A DNA stretch of 6,215 nt from CAZCWX01 sp964502465 (GTDB lineage Bacteria; Desulfobacterota; Binatia; Bin18). Where the stretch lies: the NCBI GenBank assembly GCA_964502465.1, contig CAZCWX010000570.1, forward strand, positions 1 through 6,215, written 5' to 3'. Both the position numbers and the translations under genes were made by a program. Shown here one piece after another: positions 1 through 4,439 of this stretch; within the stretch, counting starts at the first letter, position 1; the number at the start of each line of letters is the position of its first letter. The notes under the pieces were generated by a model. The model was not told the origin of the DNA and did no database searches. It saw nothing but the letters and a program-made list of their open reading frames with translations.

Positions 1-770
1 ACAGTCAAGAGACTGCCAAACCGCTTGATAGTTTCCACATAGGCTACCAACACCTCCCGGTAGGCAAAGAATTCACATAACACTGCACCGCCGACCACGA
101 AAGCAGCCAAAACGAGCAGAAAGAGAGTACGAAGAGAAAACGGTACTTTTCCCTGAGCCTCTTCGGCACGACTGATCTTCCACCAGAGACCAAGAAGAAG
201 GACTCCTCCTCCAGCAATCCAACATGCCAAGAGGGCTTCTGAACCATGAGCGATAGCAATCTTGCTCAGAGGGCCAGCAACACCCCAGAGAACTGCGACG
301 AGCAGCATTCGCCAACTCCCCGGCTCAGCAAAAGGAGCCCACAGTAAAGCGTGAAGCCGTACCTGCCCTTCCACCTGTAGCGCTACAGCGCCACCTGCTA
401 CCAGCACGATACCAATCACTCCAACCCACTGAGGAACTTCATGTAACAACACCAACGCGACGACAGCAGACACCACTGGGGTGAAACTCAAGTATGGAAT
501 TGTCAGGGAGAAAGGAGAGAGGATTACTGCCTGTATGTAAAGGACCGAAGCAAGGGCTTGCAGGCCTGCAAGCAGGGTTGCGACCATCACAAAAGTGCCA
601 TCCCACATACCGGGTCCAGTGATCAACAAGGTGCCGACATAGACCGGAAGAGCGCCCCCAAGAAGAGCCATTGCGATCAACGGTGCAGCGAGCTGCTCTC
701 CTAAGAGTTTGCGAAGCACATCGAGAGCGACGTACAACAATGAGGAGAGACTGGCAAACAGGAGACCCAT
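1..770 (-). CDS. EamA/DMT-superfamily membrane transporter, 3' end beyond the window
   Basis: My hand translation gives 256 complete codons with no stop before the left edge. The protein is highly hydrophobic, with probable membrane helices near residues 1-18, 30-50, 58-80, 86-109, 114-132, 153-172, 176-196 and 212-232. Two halves resemble each other, as in the EamA double repeat. The first half ends in a typical segment, YLSFTPVVSAVVALVLLHE (93-111) followed by GVIGIVLVAGGAVAL (117-131). The second half is reaching its own equivalent, AYVETIKRFGSLLT, at the edge. DMT proteins are usually about 280-300 residues, so perhaps 30-45 are missing. Family members export or import small metabolites across the inner membrane; the substrate cannot be told from sequence. 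The ATG at 770 is the first possible start, because an in-frame TGA lies seven codons upstream. No Shine-Dalgarno sequence precedes it. The gene begins 30 bases after the ferredoxin stop, so coupled translation from one mRNA is likely. Confidence 0.85.
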   Translation of the reverse strand, partial: MGLLFASLSSLLYVALDVLRKLLGEQLAAPLIAMALLGGALPVYVGTLLITGPGMWDGTFVMVATLLAGLQALASVLYIQAVILSPFSLTIPYLSFTPVVSAVVALVLLHEVPQWVGVIGIVLVAGGAVALQVEGQVRLHALLWAPFAEPGSWRMLLVAVLWGVAGPLSKIAIAHGSEALLACWIAGGGVLLLGLWWKISRAEEAQGKVPFSLRTLFLLVLAAFVVGGAVLCEFFAYREVLVAYVETIKRFGSLLT

Positions 771-800
771 GAAAAAGGATGAAAAGGATCAGAGAGTGCT

Positions 801-1307
801 TTACGAACGTACGCGTTCTTGTTCCAGAATTGCCCGTTCCTCGGCGTTCATTTTTTCGTGAATCCGCGAGCCTTTCCCCAGATGTCGTACACTCTGTGTT
901 CCACCTTCGGAAAAGTACTCTTCATAGGGTTGAGCGGGGATATACGAATCCGGCTTCTGGTCAGTGATGGTACCCCCGAGCAGTTGCTCAACCAGGTCCA
1001 CATCGTACATGCGGATCGCGTCATAGTCAGTCAGGAGCGCACAGACTTCCACACAGATGTAACAACCAATACACTCCTGAAAACGGTCTTGCACCGGCTG
1101 TACGCCACGTCCAGGTAAGGTATTCGGTGCCAGATATTCGATACACTGAACCGGACAGAACTCCGGACATTTGCCGCAAGGGAAACAAAGATTGACATCC
1201 ATAAATGCAACTTCCCGCGGCCGTTTTTTCTTCTCGCCAATTTCCTCTGGCACGTCCGGGACGCGGTCTTCCTTGAGGCGACGCTTGATGATGTCGATAG
1301 CAGCCAT
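801..1307 (-). CDS. 4Fe-4S dicluster ferredoxin-type protein, 168 aa
   Basis: The protein carries two classical CxxCxxCxxxC motifs. The first is CFPCGKCPEFCP (Cys41, 44, 47, 51) and the second is CIGCYICVEVC (Cys79, 82, 85, 89). They are spaced as in bacterial 2[4Fe-4S] ferredoxins or electron-transfer subunits, so it should carry electrons in the cytoplasm or on the inner face of a membrane complex. A fifth nearby cysteine (Cys55) may or may not bind a cluster. The second motif lacks the proline that usually follows the fourth cysteine. The 168 residues are long for a simple ferredoxin: there is a lysine- and arginine-rich N-terminal arm (residues 8-31) and a charged tail (about 111-168) ending in a probable helix. 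There is no signal peptide, Tat motif or membrane helix. The start is set by GAGAGGAG ten bases upstream. The redox partner is unknown. The neighbours, an eRF1-like protein and a transporter, do not identify it, so I give no gene name. Confidence 0.9.
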   Translation of the reverse strand: MAAIDIIKRRLKEDRVPDVPEEIGEKKKRPREVAFMDVNLCFPCGKCPEFCPVQCIEYLAPNTLPGRGVQPVQDRFQECIGCYICVEVCALLTDYDAIRMYDVDLVEQLLGGTITDQKPDSYIPAQPYEEYFSEGGTQSVRHLGKGSRIHEKMNAEERAILEQERVRS

Positions 1308-1317
1308 GTGATTCTTG

Positions 1318-1325
1318 CTCCTCTC
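1318..1325 (-). promoter_or_regulatory. Ribosome binding site of the ferredoxin gene
   Basis: On the minus strand the sequence reads GAGAGGAG, ending ten bases before the ATG at 1307. It supports the chosen start over the open frames that continue upstream in other phases. Confidence 0.7.
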
Positions 1326-1355
1326 TCGTGGACGTGAGTCTGCGCTTTCGTTTGC

Positions 1356-1368
1356 GTAAAAATTTTAC
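1356..1368. promoter_or_regulatory. AT-rich palindrome upstream of the ferredoxin gene
   Basis: GTAAAAATTTTAC is a perfect 6-bp-arm palindrome around one central base, standing out in GC-rich DNA about 50 bases before the ferredoxin start. On the minus strand it contains TAAAAT, a 5 of 6 match to a -10 box. A TTGACG resembling a -35 box lies at 1381-1386, but only 13 bases separate them, too short for a normal sigma-70 promoter. It may be an operator, part of a promoter, or chance. Confidence 0.3.
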
Positions 1369-1559
1369 TGCCGGTAGCAGCGTCAACACCTGAGGCCGTT
1401 GACTCCACACAGCAAAAGGCTCGGGGGCTGGCTCTCCATTCCATGCCACGATGCGATGAAAAATTGCTTCTCTCAGGTGCCGCAGTCTGCCCATTCCCGT
1501 GAGCTTGCAGGAGCCCTTGCGCAACTGGTCGGGAAACGCCTTTTGTGCACGACAAATGC

Positions 1560-2711
1560 TCAGTAGCGAAACACTGCAGCTAACCTCGCGTGATCAGGGA
1601 CCTCAGGCAGTGGAACCGCATACACAGTCCCGCCGTTCAAAAACGTTTGCATGGCAGCAAAATCGAGCAAATCTTCGTCCCCCGGCTCCACCGCCTCATG
1701 GACGTGGACCGTGTTGTCAGCCGCGTCAAATGTGCCCCATTGTTGTATCCCTACTGCGACAAATAAGCATTCTACCCGACCATGGTACGCCGCGGGGACA
1801 ATCTCTTCGAGTGTGTCACTTGCTCGCTTCGTACCAGCCAGTTGTCGATACTGTGCAACGGCATCCGCTTGAGCCTTTTGCAACAGCGGCTGCACGATGG
1901 CCCAGGCCTGTTGGTGCAAGTCCTGGGCAGGGAGCGTGTCCGGATTCCCGGTGATCCCCTCGCTCACCAGGTGTGTATAGGTATTGGCCTCTCGGTAAAT
2001 CGGGAGGAGATATTCGACTCCGGCCAAGATAAGCGGTGCGCGTTCGTCCTGGAGCACGGTCTGCAACCCTTTATTAACCTGGTGAAAATAGCGCAGAATA
2101 CGATCTTTGGCGTCATCGACGCCAACCCCGTGTCCATGAAACATTGCAGCACGTTGCCCCTGACCACTTGGCGTGCCCGTGTGAAATTGGAGTTGCTTTT
2201 CCGGGTCGTCGTACTTCAGCGCCTCGGCCAAACTTGTCGGGACGTTTTCTAGATTGGCCTCGTCAACGTGATGCTGCGAGCATTCCAGCAGTCGCACCTT
2301 ATTCTGACTCAGAGCCAGGACGAAGAACCGCTGTCCACTCTGGATCAAGGGCAGCAATGGCTTAACGTGGAAACGGTCGGTGACAACTTCGAGTTCGGCA
2401 AACTGCAGCGGCAGACGGTAAGAGTGAAACTCTGTTGGGGAGAGAAAGAGCACCAATCCGTCGCTCTGGTGACGCCAAAACATCTCATCCTGGAGAAGCT
2501 CCTGGGCTGGCGCCAACAGACTGCGCGCTTCAACGGCACGGAGACCACTGGCCAGCAACCGCTCTTCAGCGTTCCGCAGAAGATTCTTGAGCCGAATCGG
2601 ATCTTGTTGAATATCCCGCCCGGCCCGATGAGTCGGGAGATACAGGGACACACACCACTCACCTCGCTTTTCTAACAATGTCTTGAGCTCTGTTCTCGAT
2701 AGAACATCCAT
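1560..2711 (-). CDS. Bacterial eRF1-like protein (baeRF group), 383 aa
   Basis: The sequence matches my memory of the bacterial archaeo-eukaryotic release factor (baeRF) families, probably family 3 or 7; I cannot separate these without a profile search. The N-terminal part has CVSLYLPTH (20-28) and DPIRLKNLL (37-45). The central, eRF1 M-domain-like part has SGQGQ (182-186), FHGHG (191-195), PLILAGVEYLLPIYRE (226-241) and GNPD (255-258). The C-terminal part ends with LNGG (358-361) and FRY at the very end, as expected for the L7Ae-like domain. Relatives are proposed to work at the ribosome in rescue or stress-linked quality control, but this is prediction rather than established biochemistry. 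The protein is soluble, with no signal peptide. I chose the ATG at 2711 because GAGGAAAGGGG precedes it and relatives begin in the same way; a GTG 11 codons upstream (2744) would add an unmotivated extension. It stands alone: 354 bases separate it from zwf and 252 from the ferredoxin gene. Confidence 0.85.
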   Translation of the reverse strand: MDVLSRTELKTLLEKRGEWCVSLYLPTHRAGRDIQQDPIRLKNLLRNAEERLLASGLRAVEARSLLAPAQELLQDEMFWRHQSDGLVLFLSPTEFHSYRLPLQFAELEVVTDRFHVKPLLPLIQSGQRFFVLALSQNKVRLLECSQHHVDEANLENVPTSLAEALKYDDPEKQLQFHTGTPSGQGQRAAMFHGHGVGVDDAKDRILRYFHQVNKGLQTVLQDERAPLILAGVEYLLPIYREANTYTHLVSEGITGNPDTLPAQDLHQQAWAIVQPLLQKAQADAVAQYRQLAGTKRASDTLEEIVPAAYHGRVECLFVAVGIQQWGTFDAADNTVHVHEAVEPGDEDLLDFAAMQTFLNGGTVYAVPLPEVPDHARLAAVFRY

Positions 2712-2719
2712 ACGATAAA

Positions 2720-2730
2720 CCCCTTTCCTC
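2720..2730 (-). promoter_or_regulatory. Ribosome binding site that decides the eRF1-like start
   Basis: On the minus strand GAGGAAAGGGG ends eight bases before the ATG at 2711. A start at the GTG at 2744 would place this purine tract inside the coding region, so it favours the shorter 383-residue protein. Confidence 0.6.
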
Positions 2731-2828
2731 AAATGGCCGACCACTTCTCATTTTTCGTCTTTTCTTGCGCTCTTCTTTTCACTAACTCAGCGAAGCGGAA
2801 GGCAGACGCTCACCGGGGCAAAGCCTGC

Positions 2829-2936
2829 TCATTGGTTATGCCTTCTTACTTCTTCTGCTCTTCTGACTAGACAGCGAGTCAAGCTGTCTGTGTCCATCAG
2901 GTGCGGTTCGACAGAACAGGAATGTATTGTCAACAT
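2829..2936 (-). CDS. Possible small ORF, 35 aa, unrecognised
   Basis: ATG at 2936 opens a frame of 35 codons ending in TGA at 2829-2831. The peptide starts MLTIHSCSVEPHLMDTDSL and ends in an arginine-rich, probably helical stretch (RRAEEVRRHNQ). It has two cysteines, no membrane segment and no family I recognise. What makes it worth listing is AGGGAGG at 2941-2947, one of the best Shine-Dalgarno sequences in the window, four bases before the ATG. It lies 118 bases upstream of the eRF1-like start and could be a leader peptide or an independent small protein. A hairpin (2869-2889) falls inside the frame, which could equally mean that this is only a structured untranslated leader. Length alone gives no support, since ORFs this short are common by chance. 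Confidence 0.25.
   Translation of the reverse strand: MLTIHSCSVEPHLMDTDSLTRCLVRRAEEVRRHNQ
2869..2889. repeat. Hairpin-forming inverted repeat, 7-bp arms
   Basis: AGACAGC (2869-2875) and GCTGTCT (2883-2889) are perfect reverse complements around a seven-base loop. No T run follows on either strand, so it is not an intrinsic terminator. It may be an operator or an mRNA structure in the leader of the eRF1-like gene. Confidence 0.45.
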
Positions 2937-2959
2937 AAACCCTCCCTTTCGCTGTCGAA
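2907..2959. repeat. 8-bp inverted repeat TTCGACAG / CTGTCGAA
   Basis: TTCGACAG at 2907-2914 is the perfect reverse complement of CTGTCGAA at 2952-2959, with 37 bases between. The enclosed DNA holds the Shine-Dalgarno-like AGGGAGG, the ATG of the possible small ORF, and a TTGACA box. The arms share the ACAG core with the nearby hairpin at 2869-2889. The spacing suits two sites for one regulator or a long-range RNA stem; chance cannot be excluded. Confidence 0.35.
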
Positions 2960-3048
2960 GAGAAATGTCAGTGTGTTGTTCTCTTCAGTTGTGTTTCATC
3001 ATAACCTTGTTGCGACTCTGAAAGATCAACGCCGTACTCAATGCTGAA

Positions 3049-3056
3049 TCACGTGA
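3049..3056. promoter_or_regulatory. TCACGTGA palindrome just after zwf
   Basis: This is a perfect 8-bp palindrome about ten bases past the zwf stop codon. It could bind a dimeric regulator, but palindromes of this length arise by chance and no partner is visible. Low weight. Confidence 0.15.
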
Positions 3057-3065
3057 AATACGCTG

Positions 3066-4439
3066 TCAAGCAATTTCCTCTCGTGGGCCGTCCGAGCCAG
3101 CCGGATACTCACGAAGCGGAACCCGGCCCTGCGCCCACGCGTCGAGAATCGGCCCGACAATCCGCCACAACTCCTCTGCCTCGTCGTCGCGAATAAAGAG
3201 CGTGGGGTCGCCATTGAAGACATCGAGCAGCAGGCGCCCATAGGCGGTCACTTCCTCAGGTGCAAGTGCAGCATCTAATGCTATGGATTCCAGCGCAAAG
3301 GGATCGCCCTGGCCATTGATATTCACGCCCAAGGCGACGCGATCAGGGTCCAGCGTTAACCGCAACACATTGGGCGAGGGCTCTGCACCAAGTCTAAAGG
3401 GCAGGTAGGGAACTGACTTGAAATGGATAGCGATTTCCTTGCGATCTCGAGCGAGGGCCTTTCCTGAACGGAGGATGAGCGGCACCCCTGCCCAGCGCCA
3501 GTTATTGATATGCAACGTTACCTGAGCAAAGGTCTCGGTTCCACGTGTCGGGTCCACGCCCTCCTCGTCTACATATGCGGGCAGCTCTTGGTCACCGATG
3601 CGTCCAGCACTGTAGCGACCACGGACAGTGCGCTGCACGACCTCCTCTGGCGCCAACCTGTGGACAGCACGCAACACCTCGACTTTCCGGTTGCGGAAGT
3701 CATGCGCATCCAGCGAGAACGGCGGCTCCATTCCGATCAGGCAGAGCAGTTGGAGGAGGTGATTTTGGATCATGTCGCGCAGCGCCCCGGCTGAATCGTA
3801 ATAGGTCGCCCGCCCTTCCAGAGCAAGAGTTTCATCCCAGATGATTTCGACGCGTGCTACATGCTGGCAATTCCACACCGGTTCAAACAGGCGATTGGCG
3901 AAACGAAGGCCAAGAATGTTTAACACAGTCTGCTTGCCGAGGAAATGATCAACACGAAAGACGGCATGTTCTGGAAACGCGTCGTGGACCAGACGGTTGA
4001 GCGCTTGCGCAGAAGTCAGGTTCTCACCAAAAGGCTTCTCGATCACGACCCGACTCTCCTGAGGAAGGTCAGTCCCGGCAAGTGAGACAATCGCTGGAGC
4101 AAAAACCGCTGGAGGCAAGGCGAGATAGGCCACAATAGGTTCTTCCATCTGGCCAATAGCGGTCGCCATTTCGTTCTGATTGGTGATGTCAGCCCGGTGG
4201 TACTCGAGCGCAGAGGTAACAGCATCACGGGAAGACTGAGCAATATGGGCGGCATGGCGTTCCAGCTTCTCTGCGATATGGCGACGGAAGGTCTCAGTAT
4301 CCCATTCGTCACGCGCTACTCCCAAGATACGGATCTCTTGTGGGAGTTCCTTGGCTTCGTGAAGTCGGGCAAGAGCCGGTACTAAATAGCGTGAGGTCAG
4401 GTCGCCGGAAGCACCCAAAATGACAAGACGGCGAGTCAT
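3066..4439 (-). CDS. zwf: Glucose-6-phosphate 1-dehydrogenase, 457 aa
   Basis: This enzyme oxidises glucose 6-phosphate to 6-phosphogluconolactone with NADP+ or NAD+, the first step of the oxidative pentose phosphate (and Entner-Doudoroff) route in the cytoplasm. The N-terminal nucleotide-binding loop is GASGDLT (9-15). VIEKPFGENL (132-141) follows, then the substrate and active-site motif RVDHFLGK (162-169) and RDMIQNHLLQLLCLIGMEPP (221-240). By alignment with the Leuconostoc enzyme, His165 and His227 match its catalytic pair His178 and His240, and Lys327 in LRSGKAL matches its Lys343. The C-terminus ends with the usual YPAGSDGP. At 457 residues it is somewhat shorter than the common 480-500 but complete. 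The active-site motif departs slightly from the usual RIDHYLGKE (Phe for Tyr, Gln for Glu). The ATG overlaps the stop of the GH15 gene by four bases, and AAGGAG (4445-4450) precedes it by five, so the two are translated from one mRNA. Confidence 0.97.
   Translation of the reverse strand: MTRRLVILGASGDLTSRYLVPALARLHEAKELPQEIRILGVARDEWDTETFRRHIAEKLERHAAHIAQSSRDAVTSALEYHRADITNQNEMATAIGQMEEPIVAYLALPPAVFAPAIVSLAGTDLPQESRVVIEKPFGENLTSAQALNRLVHDAFPEHAVFRVDHFLGKQTVLNILGLRFANRLFEPVWNCQHVARVEIIWDETLALEGRATYYDSAGALRDMIQNHLLQLLCLIGMEPPFSLDAHDFRNRKVEVLRAVHRLAPEEVVQRTVRGRYSAGRIGDQELPAYVDEEGVDPTRGTETFAQVTLHINNWRWAGVPLILRSGKALARDRKEIAIHFKSVPYLPFRLGAEPSPNVLRLTLDPDRVALGVNINGQGDPFALESIALDAALAPEEVTAYGRLLLDVFNGDPTLFIRDDEAEELWRIVGPILDAWAQGRVPLREYPAGSDGPREEIA

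Larger units (their letters stand above)
1308..1559. other. 252-base gap between the eRF1-like gene and the ferredoxin gene
   Basis: Apart from the ribosome binding site and the AT-rich palindrome I see no confirmed element. There is no convincing terminator after the eRF1-like gene. The only hairpin I noticed, CTGC-TACCG-GCAG on the minus strand, has four base pairs and is followed by a short T run, too weak to call. Two minus-strand frames stay open across the whole gap and continue into the ferredoxin gene out of phase with it. The one read from about 1524 gives a fairly protein-like stretch (REAIFHRIVAWNGEPAPEPF) but has no ribosome binding site, so I do not call it a gene. Confidence 0.5.
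2712..3065. other. 354-base intergenic region between zwf and the eRF1-like gene
   Basis: No established gene lies here. On the minus strand, after the zwf stop, the region holds a TCACGTGA palindrome (3049-3056), an 8-bp inverted repeat (2907-2914 with 2952-2959), a strong Shine-Dalgarno-like AGGGAGG followed by a 35-codon ORF (2829-2936), a 7-bp-arm hairpin (2869-2889) and two purine-rich transcript segments (2841-2864 and 2741-2782). The hexamer GACAGC occurs four times on the two strands counting one copy at the zwf stop: 2870-2875, 2883-2888, 2951-2956 and 3062-3067. There is no GC hairpin with a T run that would end zwf transcription. TTGACA occurs twice on the minus strand (2928-2933 and 3064-3069), but neither has a good -10 box at 16-18 bases. 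The region is most simply the promoter and leader of the eRF1-like gene. Confidence 0.6.

Noticed and set aside
1368..1380. Small hairpin CTGC/GCAG followed by a short T run on the minus strand, as a terminator
   Set aside because: Only four base pairs, a five-base loop and a T run that is displaced by several bases; too weak for an intrinsic terminator.
1499..1954. Plus-strand open frames opposite the eRF1-like gene, and similar ones opposite zwf and the GH15 gene
   Set aside because: They mirror conserved minus-strand coding sequence, give low-complexity or unrecognisable peptides and have no ribosome binding sites; they are antisense shadows.
2742..2744. GTG at 2744 as the start of the eRF1-like gene
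   Set aside because: The extra 11 residues look unlike the family start, and the purine-rich ribosome binding site lies between this GTG and the better ATG at 2711.
2901..2920. GGTTCGA resembling a tRNA T-loop
   Set aside because: The flanking bases cannot form a T-stem, and no acceptor, D or anticodon arm can be placed around it.
3028..3069. TTGACA at the zwf stop codon as the -35 box of a promoter for the eRF1-like gene
   Set aside because: The hexamer 17 bases downstream (CAGCAT) matches the -10 consensus at only three positions, and part of the TTGACA is the zwf stop codon itself.
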